This document shows, one piece after another, positions 1-8,494 of a stretch of DNA of 64,000 bases. Positions within the stretch are counted from its first letter, which is position 1. Each line of letters starts with the position of its first letter. The DNA is from Acidimicrobiales bacterium (GTDB taxonomy: Bacteria; Actinomycetota; Acidimicrobiia; Acidimicrobiales; Iamiaceae), in contig DASZTW010000002.1 in the NCBI GenBank assembly GCA_035547835.1, forward strand, positions 62,001-126,000. Reading direction: 5' to 3'. The position numbers were made by a program, and so were the translations under genes. The notes beneath the pieces are model-generated. The model was given only the letters and a program-made list of their open reading frames with translations, was not told the DNA's origin and made no database searches.

Positions 1-1
1 C

Positions 2-379
2 GAACTGCTGCCGCTGCTGGCCGACCTCGCGGGGCGCGACCCAGCGCCGGTCCTGGCCGGACAGGCAGGCGTGTTCCGTCAACTCGAGGACCTCGCCACG
101 GCGCTCGCCGGCGAGCTGGACCCGACCGACGCCCGTGCGCTCGCCGCTGCCCCCACCCCGGTGGCCGCAGCGGCCCTGCGGTCGTGGCTCCGCGGGGCGG
201 GGGGCGGGTATCCGCCGGACCGTGCGGCGCTCGAGCGCGTCCTGGCGGTGGCCCGGGGGTCCGTGCGGGCCACCGAACTGGCCGGCGGCTGGCGGGTGGC
301 TCGCACCGGCCAGCGCTTGCGGATCGTTCCACCCCCTACGGCCGCCGACCGCGCCGGCAGGTCTCGCAGTGCTCGCTGA
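2..379 (+). CDS. tilS: tRNA(Ile)-lysidine synthetase, C-terminal part
   Basis: Tail of TilS, the ATP-dependent enzyme that converts the wobble cytidine of AUA-reading tRNA-Ile to lysidine. The window opens inside the gene, so the PP-loop catalytic domain is absent and about 125 residues remain. The visible part is helical and ends with RATELAGGWRVARTG, which resembles the end of actinobacterial TilS proteins. The call rests on this resemblance and on position, since tilS-hpt-ftsH is a conserved gene order. It stops 99 bp before hpt and has no visible start here. Confidence 0.75.
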   Translation, partial: ELLPLLADLAGRDPAPVLAGQAGVFRQLEDLATALAGELDPTDARALAAAPTPVAAAALRSWLRGAGGGYPPDRAALERVLAVARGSVRATELAGGWRVARTGQRLRIVPPPTAADRAGRSRSAR

Positions 380-478
380 ACGGGTGGTGTGCCAAGCTGC
401 AGCCGCCCCGTTCGCCACGCTGGAGCGCGCCCCCATGTCCACACCTCTCGTCGTCGGCGCCCACGGCGGGGTGACGTC

Positions 479-1027
479 GTGATCGGGCGGGAGGACCCCC
501 TGGTCGGGCAAGTGGTGGTCGACGCCGACCGGTTGCAGGAGCGCATCGCGGAGCTGGGCGTGCAGATCACCCGCGACTACGCCGAGCGCGAGCCGCTCCC
601 GGTGCTCCTCGTGGGCGTGCTGAAAGGCGCGTTCATGTTCATGGCCGACCTCGTTCGCCACATCGACCTGCCGGTCGAGGTCGACTTCATGGCGGTCTCG
701 TCGTATGGCTCGTCGACGCGGTCGAGCGGTGTCGTGCGGATCGTCAAGGACCTCGACGTCGACTTGTCGGACCGCCACGTGGTCCTGGTCGAGGACATCA
801 TCGACTCCGGCCTCACGTTGCAGTACCTGCGCAAGAACCTCGCGCATCGCAACCCGGCGAGCCTCGAGGTCTGCGCGTTGCTCGTGCGAGAAGGCCAGCA
901 GAAGGGCGACCCCGACCTGGCGTACGTCGGCTTCGAGATCCCGCCCGCGTTCGTGGTCGGCTACGGGCTCGACGTCTCCCAGCAATACCGGAACCTGCCG
1001 TACATCGCCGAGTACGTCGGCGAGTGA
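479..1027 (+). CDS. hpt: hypoxanthine-guanine phosphoribosyltransferase
   Basis: Purine salvage enzyme that joins hypoxanthine or guanine to PRPP, giving IMP or GMP. The PRPP-binding signature VLVEDIIDSGLTL is present near residue 100, and the first acidic residues that contact pyrophosphate follow the usual pattern. The GTG at 479 is preferred because it gives 182 residues, the normal family length, and has GGGGTGA just upstream; an ATG at 389 would add 30 arginine-rich residues overlapping the tilS tail region. Cytosolic. It lies between tilS and ftsH as in many Actinobacteria and Firmicutes, so the identity is secure. Confidence 0.93.
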   Translation: MIGREDPLVGQVVVDADRLQERIAELGVQITRDYAEREPLPVLLVGVLKGAFMFMADLVRHIDLPVEVDFMAVSSYGSSTRSSGVVRIVKDLDVDLSDRHVVLVEDIIDSGLTLQYLRKNLAHRNPASLEVCALLVREGQQKGDPDLAYVGFEIPPAFVVGYGLDVSQQYRNLPYIAEYVGE

Positions 1028-1116
1028 GGCCGGGGCGGCCAGCGGCCGCGCGACCGGCTCGGCAGCAGGCGGTGCAAACCGTCGTCGTCGAGGTGTGGCG
1101 GCGTGTGGCGCGCAAG

Positions 1117-1122
1117 TAGCCT
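1117..1122 (+). promoter_or_regulatory. -10 box (TAGCCT) of ftsH
   Basis: TAGCCT ends 10 nt before the ftsH GTG at 1133. Transcription would begin within a few bases of the start codon, giving a leaderless or near-leaderless mRNA. No Shine-Dalgarno site is seen. One of a family of such sites in this window. Confidence 0.55.
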
Positions 1123-1132
1123 GGGCGACCTT

Positions 1133-3124
1133 GTGAGGAAGTTCATCCGCCCGGTCGTCGCGTCGGCCGCCGTCGCCATCATCGTCCTCGTCGCCATCAG
1201 CATGTTCGTGGGCGGGGGCTCCAAGCCGAAGAAGTACCGGCTCGACCAGTTCCTGACCAAGGTCGACCACGGCCAGGTGGCCGAAGCCACGTTGAAAGAC
1301 GGCGACCGCTCGGTGTCCGGCAAGCTCCACGACGGCACCAAGTTCAAGACCTCGTACCCCGAGCGGTACACCTCACAGATCGTCGACCGGCTTCAACAGC
1401 ACGACGTCGAGATCAAGGTCGACCATCAGCACACCCCGCTGTGGGAGTCGCTGCTGTTCAACCTCGGCCCCTTCGTGTTGATCCTCGGGGCGTTCTTCTA
1501 CTTCGTGTCCGCGATGCAGGGCGGTGGGTCGAAGGTCATCTCGTTCGGCAAAGCCCGGGCCAAGCAGGTGTCCAAGGACGAACCGAAGGTCACGTTCGCG
1601 GATGTGGCCGGGGTCGAGGAAGCGGTCGAGGAGCTCCAGGAGATCAAGGACTTCCTCCAGCATCCCGCCAAGTTCCAGGCCATGGGGGCGAAGATCCCCA
1701 AGGGCGTGCTGCTGTACGGGCCGCCCGGCACCGGCAAGACCCTGCTCGCCCGGGCGGTCGCCGGCGAGGCTGGCGTGCCGTTCTTCTCCATCTCGGGGTC
1801 CGACTTCGTCGAGATGTTCGTCGGCGTGGGCGCGAGCCGGGTCCGCGACTTGTTCGAACAAGCCAAGGCGGCCGCGCCCGCCATCGTGTTCGTCGACGAG
1901 ATCGATGCCGTCGGCCGTCACCGCGGGGCAGGTCTCGGTGGCGGGCACGACGAGCGTGAGCAGACCCTCAACCAGCTGCTCGTGGAGATGGACGGCTTCG
2001 ATGTAAAGACCGGTGTGATCCTCATCGCCGCCACCAACCGGCCCGACATCTTGGACCCGGCGCTGTTGCGGCCGGGTCGCTTCGATCGCCAGATCGTGGT
2101 CGACCAGCCCGACTTGGAGGGTCGCCGGGCGATCCTCAACGTCCACGCCAAGGGCAAGCCGCTCGCGCCCGATGTCCACGTCGACGTCGTGGCGCGCCGC
2201 ACCCCGGGATTCACCGGTGCCGACCTGGCCAACCTCATGAACGAGGCGGCGCTGCTGGCAGCGCGCCGCGACAAGTCCCTCGTCTCGATGGAGGAGATGG
2301 AGGACGCCATCGACCGCGTGATCGCGGGTCCGGAGCGCAAGACCAAGGTGCTCTCCGAACGCGAGCGCCGGGTGATCGCGTATCACGAGGGCGGCCACGC
2401 GCTGGTCGGTCACGTGCTGCCGGGCACCGACCCGATCCACAAGATCTCGATCGTGGCCCGCGGCCGCGCCCTGGGGTGGACGCTGGCGCTGCCCACCGAG
2501 GACAAGGTGCTGCGCACCCGCTCTGAGCTGCGCGATCAGCTCGCCATGATCCTCGGTGGTCGCACGGCGGAAGAGATGATCTTCGGCGACCCGACCACCG
2601 GCGCGTCCGATGACATCGAGCGGGCCACCAACTTGGCGCGGGCCATGGTCACCGAGTGGGGGATGAGCGATCACCTCGGACCGCAGCGGCTCGGCGACAA
2701 GAACGGTGAGGTGTTCCTCGGCCGCGACATGGGCCACCAGCCGAACTACTCCGATTCGGTGGCGGCGGACATCGACGCGGAGATCCGCCGGCTGATCGAC
2801 GAGGGCCACGCCGAAGCTCGCGAGATCCTCGAGCTGCACCGTCCCACGCTCGACCGTCTCGCCGACGCGCTCGTCGAGCACGAGACGCTCGACCCGCCGG
2901 CGATCATGGAGCTGTTCGGCGGGCTCGACACGTGGAAGGGCAAGCCCACGCCGAACCGTCGGATCCGCAAGGCCACGGCGGGCGGCGGCACCGGGGCGAA
3001 GAGCGCGGCGGGATCGACGGGAGCGGGCAAAGGTGACACTGGAACCAATGGGTCGTCGGGGCGCGCGACTGGCAAGTCGTCGGGTCGCGGCCGCCGGCGC
3101 TCCACCGCCACGGACGACAGCTGA
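1133..3124 (+). CDS. ftsH: ATP-dependent zinc metalloprotease FtsH
   Basis: Membrane-anchored AAA+ protease that degrades misassembled membrane proteins and short-lived regulators. In order: a first membrane segment (about residues 10-27), a short periplasmic region, a second membrane segment (about 108-126), an AAA+ module with Walker A GPPGTGKT (about 196-203), Walker B IVFVDEID and second region of homology, then the peptidase domain with zinc motif HEGGH (about 418-422) and the third ligand Asp in GASDDIE. The Gly/Ser/Lys/Arg-rich tail after about residue 610 is disordered and typical of actinobacterial FtsH. The GTG at 1133 gives 663 residues and fits the -10 box. folE follows 6 bp later, suggesting cotranscription. 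Confidence 0.96.
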   Translation: MRKFIRPVVASAAVAIIVLVAISMFVGGGSKPKKYRLDQFLTKVDHGQVAEATLKDGDRSVSGKLHDGTKFKTSYPERYTSQIVDRLQQHDVEIKVDHQHTPLWESLLFNLGPFVLILGAFFYFVSAMQGGGSKVISFGKARAKQVSKDEPKVTFADVAGVEEAVEELQEIKDFLQHPAKFQAMGAKIPKGVLLYGPPGTGKTLLARAVAGEAGVPFFSISGSDFVEMFVGVGASRVRDLFEQAKAAAPAIVFVDEIDAVGRHRGAGLGGGHDEREQTLNQLLVEMDGFDVKTGVILIAATNRPDILDPALLRPGRFDRQIVVDQPDLEGRRAILNVHAKGKPLAPDVHVDVVARRTPGFTGADLANLMNEAALLAARRDKSLVSMEEMEDAIDRVIAGPERKTKVLSERERRVIAYHEGGHALVGHVLPGTDPIHKISIVARGRALGWTLALPTEDKVLRTRSELRDQLAMILGGRTAEEMIFGDPTTGASDDIERATNLARAMVTEWGMSDHLGPQRLGDKNGEVFLGRDMGHQPNYSDSVAADIDAEIRRLIDEGHAEAREILELHRPTLDRLADALVEHETLDPPAIMELFGGLDTWKGKPTPNRRIRKATAGGGTGAKSAAGSTGAGKGDTGTNGSSGRATGKSSGRGRRRSTATDDS

Positions 3125-3130
3125 CGCGCC

Positions 3131-3772
3131 ATGACCGACCACACCACTTCCGATATCTCGACCAACGATCGGGCGGCTCGCCCCTCGGTCAAGCTCAACG
3201 GCCACCCAGCGCCAGATCAGGCGCGGATCGCCGCCGCGGTGCGTGAGATCCTCCTGGCGATCGGCGAGAACCCCGACCGCGACGGACTGGTGGACACGCC
3301 GGCCCGGGTGGCCCGCATGTACGCCGAGATCTTCAGCGGTCTGCGGGAGGCGCCCGAGCACCACCTCCAGGTCACGTTCGAGGCCGACCACGACGAGATG
3401 GTGATGGTGCGCGACATCGCCCTGTACTCGTGTTGCGAGCATCACCTGTTGCCCTGGATCGGCAAGGCGCACGTGGCGTACATCCCCAACGACGACGGCC
3501 GGGTCACGGGCCTGTCGAAGCTGGCCCGCCTCGTTGACGCCTACGCCCGCCGGCCGCAGGTGCAAGAGCGGCTGACCAGCCAGATCGCCGACGAGATCGA
3601 CCGCACGCTGAGCCCCAAGGGCGTGATGGTGGTGGTCGAGGCCGAGCACCTGTGCATGTCGATGCGGGGTGTCCGCAAGCCGGGTGCCACCACTGTCACC
3701 TCGGCCGTACGGGGCCTGTTCCGCACCAACGTGTCGACCCGGCAAGAAGCGATGCGCTTCCTCCAGGCCTGA
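3131..3772 (+). CDS. folE: GTP cyclohydrolase I
   Basis: First enzyme of tetrahydrofolate synthesis; it converts GTP to 7,8-dihydroneopterin triphosphate as a homodecamer. Zinc ligands are visible in [11 protein letters not shown] (Cys102, His105) and [10 protein letters not shown] (Cys175). The long conserved stretch [17 protein letters not shown] and the C-terminal T-SAVRGLFR match the family. At 213 residues the length is normal; the first 28 residues are a variable extension. It starts 6 bp after ftsH. A hairpin follows, and folP has its own -10 box, so the folate genes are probably two transcription units. Confidence 0.96.
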   Translation: MTDHTTSDISTNDRAARPSVKLNGHPAPDQARIAAAVREILLAIGENPDRDGLVDTPARVARMYAEIFSGLREAPEHHLQVTFEADHDEMVMVRDIALYSCCEHHLLPWIGKAHVAYIPNDDGRVTGLSKLARLVDAYARRPQVQERLTSQIADEIDRTLSPKGVMVVVEAEHLCMSMRGVRKPGATTVTSAVRGLFRTNVSTRQEAMRFLQA

Positions 3773-3819
3773 CCCCCGAGCACCCCCCGACCCCCCCAGC
3801 ACCCCCGAAACCCCATTGC

Positions 3820-3837
3820 GGGCACCTGGCCGTGCCC
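3820..3837 (+). terminator. possible hairpin terminator after folE
   Basis: Perfect 6-bp inverted repeat GGGCAC / GTGCCC with a 6-nt loop, lying in the C-rich gap between folE and folP. No T-tract follows, as is common in high-GC actinomycetes, so terminator function is inferred from position only. Confidence 0.35.
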
Positions 3838-3883
3838 CCCAGGGCGCTTTCCGTGCCCAGAACGACGATTTGCATGCCCCTTG

Positions 3884-3889
3884 TAGCCT
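3884..3889 (+). promoter_or_regulatory. -10 box (TAGCCT) of folP
   Basis: TAGCCT ends 8 nt before the folP GTG at 3898, the near-leaderless arrangement. It also argues against the in-frame ATG at 3874, which lies upstream of this box. Confidence 0.55.
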
Positions 3890-3897
3890 TGACCGCC

Positions 3898-4740
3898 GTG
3901 TCCCCCCTCGTCATGGGCGTGCTCAACGTCACGCCGGACTCGTTCTCCGACGGCGGCCAGTGGTTCGACGGCCCTGCCGCGATCGAGCACGGCCTGGCGA
4001 TGGTCGCGGCCGGGGCTTCAGTGGTCGACGTCGGCGGCGAATCGACTCGTCCCGGCGCCGACCCGGTGGCCACGGTGGAGGAGCTGCGCCGGGTGCTGCC
4101 GGTCGTGGAGGCCCTTGCGCCGCACACGCGGGTGTCGATCGACACGATGAAGGTCGAGGTCGCCGAAGCGGCGGTCGAGGCGGGTGCCACGCTGGTCAAC
4201 GACGTGTCCGGTTCGCTCGACTTGGCGCGGGTGGCCGCCCGCACGGGCGCGGGTTGGGTGTGCATGCACATGCAGGGCACCCCGCGGACCATGCAGCGTC
4301 AGCCGGAGTACACCGACGTGGTGGCCGAGGTCCGCGACTGGCTGACTGATCGGGCCGCGTCGGGCCGCGCCCTCGGCGTCGGCGAGGTGTGGATCGACCC
4401 GGGCATCGGGTTCGGCAAGACCCTCGATCACAATCTGGCGCTACTTGCCCACCTCGACCAGCTCATCGCCACCGGGTGGCCGGTGCTGGTGGGCACCAGC
4501 CGCAAGTCGTTCCTCGGCACGCTCGAGTCGCGGGCCGACGGCCACGATCGCCCGGCTCCGGTCGACGATCGGCTCGAAGGGTCGCTCGCATCGGCGGCTT
4601 GGGCTGCGATGCAAGGAGTGCACGCTGTCCGGGTCCACGACGTCGAACCCACGGCCGCCGCGCTTGCTGCGGTCGAGCGCGGCCGACGAGCATCGACCGC
4701 CGAAGTCGCCGGCGTCCCAACCGCAGGAGCCGCGACGTGA
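3898..4740 (+). CDS. folP: dihydropteroate synthase
   Basis: Condenses 6-hydroxymethyl-7,8-dihydropterin pyrophosphate with p-aminobenzoate; the target of sulfonamides. The N-terminal signature MGVLNVTPDSFSDGG, the middle strand RVSIDTMK, NDVSG and the C-terminal GTSRKSFLG / RLEGSLA motifs are all present, so the TIM barrel looks complete. The GTG at 3898 gives 280 residues, the usual size, and sits 8 nt after a -10 box. It leads a run of closely packed genes: phosphatase-like protein, folB, folK, DUF2520 protein and panC. Confidence 0.95.
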   Translation: MSPLVMGVLNVTPDSFSDGGQWFDGPAAIEHGLAMVAAGASVVDVGGESTRPGADPVATVEELRRVLPVVEALAPHTRVSIDTMKVEVAEAAVEAGATLVNDVSGSLDLARVAARTGAGWVCMHMQGTPRTMQRQPEYTDVVAEVRDWLTDRAASGRALGVGEVWIDPGIGFGKTLDHNLALLAHLDQLIATGWPVLVGTSRKSFLGTLESRADGHDRPAPVDDRLEGSLASAAWAAMQGVHAVRVHDVEPTAAALAAVERGRRASTAEVAGVPTAGAAT

Positions 4741-4798
4741 GCATGACGCACGTACGACCATCTGCCGCACCGCCGGCCCGAGACAGGGAGAACCTCGC

Positions 4799-5320
4799 AT
4801 GGTGAAGGGGAAGTGGGCACAAGGCATCCCGCCCCGCAACTTCGCCTGGATCATGGCGGACAAACTCGCGGTCTGCGAACGTCCGGGCGGCTACGGCGAG
4901 AACCACCGCAAGGTGCGGCGACAGGAAGAGATCATCTGGTTGCGAGAGCAGGGCTTCACGTGCGTGATCTCGATCATCCCGGCGCCGCACAACCTGCACA
5001 ACTACACCGAGATGGGCGTGGTCTGGCGCCACCGGCCGTTCGCGCCGCACGACGACGCCGAGGCGTACGAGCAGCGCCTGTTCCCGGAGCTGCGCGAGCT
5101 GATCGCGGCGGGCGGCAAGCTCGCGGTTCACGGCGAGGAGCTCGGCGACCGGCTGTGCGGCCTGATGGCGGGCTACCTGGTGTGGACCGACATGGTGCCG
5201 GAGACGCCGCGGGCGACGATGATCATCGAGCAGATCACCAAGCGGCAGCTCGGGTCGGTGGGCCGCGAGCTGGTCTCGGTCGCCAGCGCGCTGGCGCCGG
5301 CCCCTCCGAGCGGCCAATGA
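4799..5320 (+). CDS. dual-specificity-phosphatase-like protein lacking the catalytic cysteine
   Basis: A 173-residue protein with the layout of a small cysteine phosphatase: a core strand IIWLREQGFTCVISIIPAP, a VVWRHRPF segment, an acidic PHDD where the general acid would be, and a P-loop-like HGEELGDR at residues 111-118. In active enzymes this is HC-x5-R; here the spacing is exact but Cys is Gly (G112), so classic phosphatase chemistry should be impossible. Start ATG is set by GGAG 8 nt upstream. It is wedged between folP and folB and overlaps folB by 4 bp (ATGA), so it is made with the folate enzymes. Function unknown; binding or regulation of a phosphorylated partner is possible. Confidence 0.6.
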   Translation: MVKGKWAQGIPPRNFAWIMADKLAVCERPGGYGENHRKVRRQEEIIWLREQGFTCVISIIPAPHNLHNYTEMGVVWRHRPFAPHDDAEAYEQRLFPELRELIAAGGKLAVHGEELGDRLCGLMAGYLVWTDMVPETPRATMIIEQITKRQLGSVGRELVSVASALAPAPPSGQ

Positions 5321-5709
5321 GCGACGGGTCGCACCCAGACCGGGTCGAGCTGCGCGGCTTGCGCCTCAACGCGTTCTGTGGCGTGCTGCCCGAGGAGCAG
5401 GCGCGACGGCAGCCGATCGAGATCGATCTCGATGTGGAAGTCGACCTGCGGCCCGCCAGCGCCTCCGACGACCTGACGGACACGGTCGACTACGGCGGAC
5501 TGTGCGATGAGGTCGCGCAGCTCGTCGACGAGGAGCGGTTTGCGCTGCTCGAACGGCTCGCCGCGCGCGTGGCCGACGTCGTCCTCGCTGCCGACGGGGT
5601 CGAGGCATGCGACGTTCGCGTCCGCAAGCTGCGGCCGCCGGTGCCGCACCAGCTCGTCTCGTCAGGGGTTCGCATCCGTCGTACCAGGCCCGGTGGGGTG
5701 ACGGGTTGA
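5317..5709 (+). CDS. folB: dihydroneopterin aldolase
   Basis: Cleaves 7,8-dihydroneopterin to 6-hydroxymethyl-7,8-dihydropterin and glycolaldehyde. At 130 residues it has the expected FolB pattern: VELRGLRLNAFCGVLPEEQ at the N-terminus, the strand IEIDLDVEVDL, DTVDYGGL, and a late conserved Lys in VRKLRPPVP. The start overlaps the preceding gene (ATGA) and the end overlaps folK (TTGA), which points to translational coupling. Identity is secure from motifs and context. Confidence 0.93.
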   Translation: MSDGSHPDRVELRGLRLNAFCGVLPEEQARRQPIEIDLDVEVDLRPASASDDLTDTVDYGGLCDEVAQLVDEERFALLERLAARVADVVLAADGVEACDVRVRKLRPPVPHQLVSSGVRIRRTRPGGVTG

Positions 5710-6173
5710 GTCGTGCGTTGTTGAGCCTGGGCTCCAACCTCGGCGATCGCCTGGCCCACTTGCGGGCAGCGGTCGACACGCTCGGTCCGCAAGTGCGCGC
5801 CGTGTCGCCGTTGTACGAGACCGAACCGGTCGGCGGCCCGCCGGGTCAGGGCGCGTATCTCAACATCGTGGTGGAGATCGAGACCGACCTCGGTCCCCGA
5901 GAGCTGCTGGCGGTGTGCCACCGCTTGGAGGCGGCAGCGGACCGCACCCGTGATGTCCGGTGGGGACCCCGCACGCTCGACGTCGACATCTTGTTGTACG
6001 ACGACCTCCGGCTCGACACGCCCGACCTCGAGATCCCGCACCCCCGCATGTACGAGCGCCGGTTCGTGATGGCGCCGCTTGCCGACGTCGCCCCTGACCT
6101 GGTGCCGCCTGATTGGGAGGAGCACGTCACCGGTGAGGTGGCCCGTGTGGGGGAGCTCGACCTCTCCCGATGA
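5706..6173 (+). CDS. folK: 6-hydroxymethyl-7,8-dihydropterin pyrophosphokinase
   Basis: Transfers pyrophosphate from ATP to hydroxymethyldihydropterin, giving the FolP substrate. The start region ALLSLGSNLGDR, the middle SPLYETEPVGG, and the metal-binding RTLDVDILLYDD with the following IPHPRMYERRFV are diagnostic. A TTG start at 5706 overlapping the folB stop gives 155 residues, normal for FolK; GGTGGGG lies just upstream. No ATG or GTG in this frame fits. It is followed by an ATGA overlap into the DUF2520 gene. Confidence 0.94.
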   Translation: MSRALLSLGSNLGDRLAHLRAAVDTLGPQVRAVSPLYETEPVGGPPGQGAYLNIVVEIETDLGPRELLAVCHRLEAAADRTRDVRWGPRTLDVDILLYDDLRLDTPDLEIPHPRMYERRFVMAPLADVAPDLVPPDWEEHVTGEVARVGELDLSR

Positions 6174-6928
6174 GCCACACGGTGCGCATCGTGGGCGGCG
6201 GCCGGGCCGGCACGGCGTTCGCCGCGGCGCTCGCCGACGCCGGGTGGTCCGTCGCCGGGGTGATGGGGCGCGACGACCCGATCGAGCGGGCGGCCGAACG
6301 CGTCGAGCTCGTGCTGGTGGCTGTCGCCGACCGGTCGGTGGGCGAGGTGGCCCGTCGGATCACACCGCGGTCCGACGCCGTGATCGCGCACGTGGCGGGG
6401 TCGCTCGGCCTCGGCGTGTTGGCCCCGCACGGCCAGCGCGCGGCCGTCCACCCGTTGGTGGCCATCCCGCCGCCGCCCTTCGGTGCCCGCCGCTTGCGAG
6501 GCGCCTGGTTTGCGGTCGCCGGCTCGACCGATCCCGCTCGGTCGCTCGCGGCGGAGGTGGTCGCCGCCCTCGGAGGAAGCAAGGTCGATGTGGCAGACGA
6601 GCGTCGCACCGAGTACCACGCGGCCGCGTGCATCGCGTCGAACCATCTGGTGGCGCTGCTCGGTCAAGTCGAACGGATCGCCGCGAGCGCCGGAGTCCCG
6701 TTTGCGGCGTACCTCGACCTGGTGCGCTCCACCGTCGACAGCGTGGTCGAGCTCGGCCCCGCCGACGCACTCACCGGCCCGGTCGCGCGGGGCGACTGGC
6801 CCACGGTGGCCGCACATCTCGCCGCGCTCGACCCGACCGAACGCTCCGCTTACGACGCCCTGGCGCGCCAGGCCCGGCGCCTCGTCGACCCGGCGTTCGA
6901 CCCCATCGGAGTGCCGCCGTGGAGTTGA
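6170..6928 (+). CDS. Rossmann-fold / DUF2520 oxidoreductase-like protein
   Basis: A 252-residue protein with an N-terminal NAD(P)-binding fold (VRIVGGGRAGTAFAAALA, residues 4-21), a middle segment VLVAVADRSVGEVA and a helical C-terminal half typical of 6-phosphogluconate/ketopantoate-reductase-like dimerisation domains. This matches the Rossmann plus DUF2520 family, whose member Rv3603c sits beside panC in Mycobacterium tuberculosis. No substrate is proven by the sequence. Position directly before panC (10-bp overlap) makes a role in pantothenate synthesis, such as ketopantoate reduction, a reasonable hypothesis. Confidence 0.7.
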   Translation: MSHTVRIVGGGRAGTAFAAALADAGWSVAGVMGRDDPIERAAERVELVLVAVADRSVGEVARRITPRSDAVIAHVAGSLGLGVLAPHGQRAAVHPLVAIPPPPFGARRLRGAWFAVAGSTDPARSLAAEVVAALGGSKVDVADERRTEYHAAACIASNHLVALLGQVERIAASAGVPFAAYLDLVRSTVDSVVELGPADALTGPVARGDWPTVAAHLAALDPTERSAYDALARQARRLVDPAFDPIGVPPWS

Positions 6929-7779
6929 TCACGACTGTCGCCGAGTTGCGCGGCCGGCTGGACCAGGCCCGAGCCGAGGGTCGCACGGTGGGCGCGGTGC
7001 CCACGATGGGGTTCCTGCACGAGGGTCACCAGTCGCTGATGCGGGCCGCGGCGGCCGACAACGACCTCGTGGCCACCTCGGTCTTCGTGAACCCCCTGCA
7101 GTTCGCGCCGACCGAGGACCTCGCCGCGTATCCCCGCGATCTCGACCGCGATCGTCGCCTCGCCGACGCGGCCGGCGCCCATCTGCTGTTCGCGCCGACC
7201 GTCGAGGAGATGTATCCAGAGCCGGTGTGCACCACGGTGCGCGTCGCGGACGTGTCCGCACGGTTCGAAGGGGCGACCCGCCCCACGCACTTTGCCGGGG
7301 TCGCCACGGTCGTGGCCAAGCTGTGCAACATCTTCGGTCCGTGCCGCATGTACTTCGGCGAGAAGGACTACCAACAGGTGGCGGTCGTGCGCCGCATGGT
7401 GGCCGACCTCTCGTTCCCGGTCGAGGTGGTGGCGTGCCCGACCGTCCGCGAGCCCGACGGCGTGGCGATGTCGAGCCGCAACGTGTACCTCACCCCCGAG
7501 GAACGTGCCGCAGCACCGGTCCTCCAACGGGCGTTGCAGGCAGGCGTCGCGCTGGTGCACGGCGGCGAGCGCGACCCGGCAGTGGTGGAGGCGGCGGTGG
7601 AGGCCACGATCCGCGCAGAACCGCTCGCCGAGCTCGACTACGCAGCAGTGGTCGACGCGGCCACGCTCGCGCCGCTCGACGTGGTCGCCGGCGAGGTCCG
7701 CCTGCTCGCCGCCGCGCGCTTCGGCAAGGCCCGCCTGCTCGACAACGCCGGCGCCGCCGCCCCACCACCCGACCCCTGA
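6919..7779 (+). CDS. panC: pantothenate synthetase
   Basis: Joins pantoate and beta-alanine using ATP to form pantothenate. The class I synthetase-like HIGH motif appears in PTMGFLHEGH, followed by SVFVNPLQF, the family signature FGEKDYQQ, and the KMSKS-like loop VAMSSRN. The GTG at 6919 overlaps the preceding gene by 10 bp and gives 286 residues, the normal size. It works with panD downstream, which supplies beta-alanine, and coaX, which phosphorylates the product. Confidence 0.96.
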   Translation: MELITTVAELRGRLDQARAEGRTVGAVPTMGFLHEGHQSLMRAAAADNDLVATSVFVNPLQFAPTEDLAAYPRDLDRDRRLADAAGAHLLFAPTVEEMYPEPVCTTVRVADVSARFEGATRPTHFAGVATVVAKLCNIFGPCRMYFGEKDYQQVAVVRRMVADLSFPVEVVACPTVREPDGVAMSSRNVYLTPEERAAAPVLQRALQAGVALVHGGERDPAVVEAAVEATIRAEPLAELDYAAVVDAATLAPLDVVAGEVRLLAAARFGKARLLDNAGAAAPPPDP

Positions 7780-7995
7780 GCCCGACCCGAACCCTTCCCG
7801 AACGGGTGGGGATCTGGTCCCAACGGCAGCCACTTCTCCACCCACTTCGGGGGAGGATCGGCAAGGGGCGGCAAGGAGCGGGCATGGTCGGGGTGGATTT
7901 GCCGGGATCCGACGGCGAGATGGCAGACTGAAGCGTCCCTGACGGGGGCGACCCATGGGCGCCCACCCTGGTCCGGTAGGGCCACAGGAGGAACG
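7780..7995. other. panC-panD spacer
   Basis: 216 bp without a convincing gene. Just after panC lies CCCGAACGGG (7797-7806), a short hairpin core that recurs in the hairpin at 16403-16419 and may be a weak terminator. TAGGGC at 7977-7982 is a possible -10 box but would remove the panD Shine-Dalgarno site if used in the leaderless way, so no promoter is called. AGGAGG at 7986-7991 sets the panD start. Confidence 0.4.
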
Positions 7996-8460
7996 ATGCG
8001 CAGGCGCATGATGAAGTCGAAGATCCACCGGGCCACGGTCACCGGTGCCGATCTCCACTATGTGGGTTCGATCACGCTCGACCCCGAGCTCCTCGAACGA
8101 GCCGACATCGCCGAGTACGAGCAGGTGCACGTGCTCGACATCGACAACGGCAACCGCTTCGAGACGTACGCCATCAGCGGCGTGCGGGGCTCGGGCGACT
8201 GCTGCCTCAACGGTGCTGCCGCCCGCCTCGTGTCGCCCGGCGACCGGCTGATCGTCATCACGTACGCCGACTACGAAGCGGCCGAGCTCGAGGGTTTCGA
8301 ACCACAGGTCGTCCACGTCGACTCCGGCAACCAGCCGGTCGACGAAGACACGGCTCGGGCGTTGGCCGGCCTCGATCGTCCTGCGCCGCGGCGCTACGTC
8401 GAGATCGAGTCGGCGGCCGACCTGGCGCCCGAGCTCGCCAGCGCCTTCGGCAACCAGTAG
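7996..8460 (+). CDS. panD: aspartate 1-decarboxylase precursor
   Basis: Pyruvoyl-dependent enzyme that makes beta-alanine from aspartate. The proenzyme self-cleaves between Gly24 and Ser25 in HYVGS, leaving a pyruvoyl group on the alpha chain; the conserved CLNGAAARLV loop is present. At 154 residues it is about 15-25 longer than most family members, because of a polar C-terminal tail after roughly residue 115. Start ATG follows AGGAGG. It supplies the second substrate of PanC. Confidence 0.94.
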   Translation: MRRRMMKSKIHRATVTGADLHYVGSITLDPELLERADIAEYEQVHVLDIDNGNRFETYAISGVRGSGDCCLNGAAARLVSPGDRLIVITYADYEAAELEGFEPQVVHVDSGNQPVDEDTARALAGLDRPAPRRYVEIESAADLAPELASAFGNQ

Positions 8461-8494
8461 CGGCACCCCCGCGCGAGTTCGAGGAGCCGCGCCA

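Noticed and set aside
389-478. ATG 389 as start of hpt
   Set aside because: It would add 30 arginine-rich residues not seen in the family; GTG 479 has a ribosome-binding site and gives the normal length.
1373-3802. Minus-strand open frame of about 809 codons
   Set aside because: It is the mirror of ftsH and folE; in GC-rich DNA the opposite strand often stays open. The translation is His/Asp/Arg-rich with no domain.
3874-3897. ATG 3874 as start of folP
   Set aside because: It lies upstream of the TAGCCT box; GTG 3898 fits both the promoter spacing and the family N-terminus.
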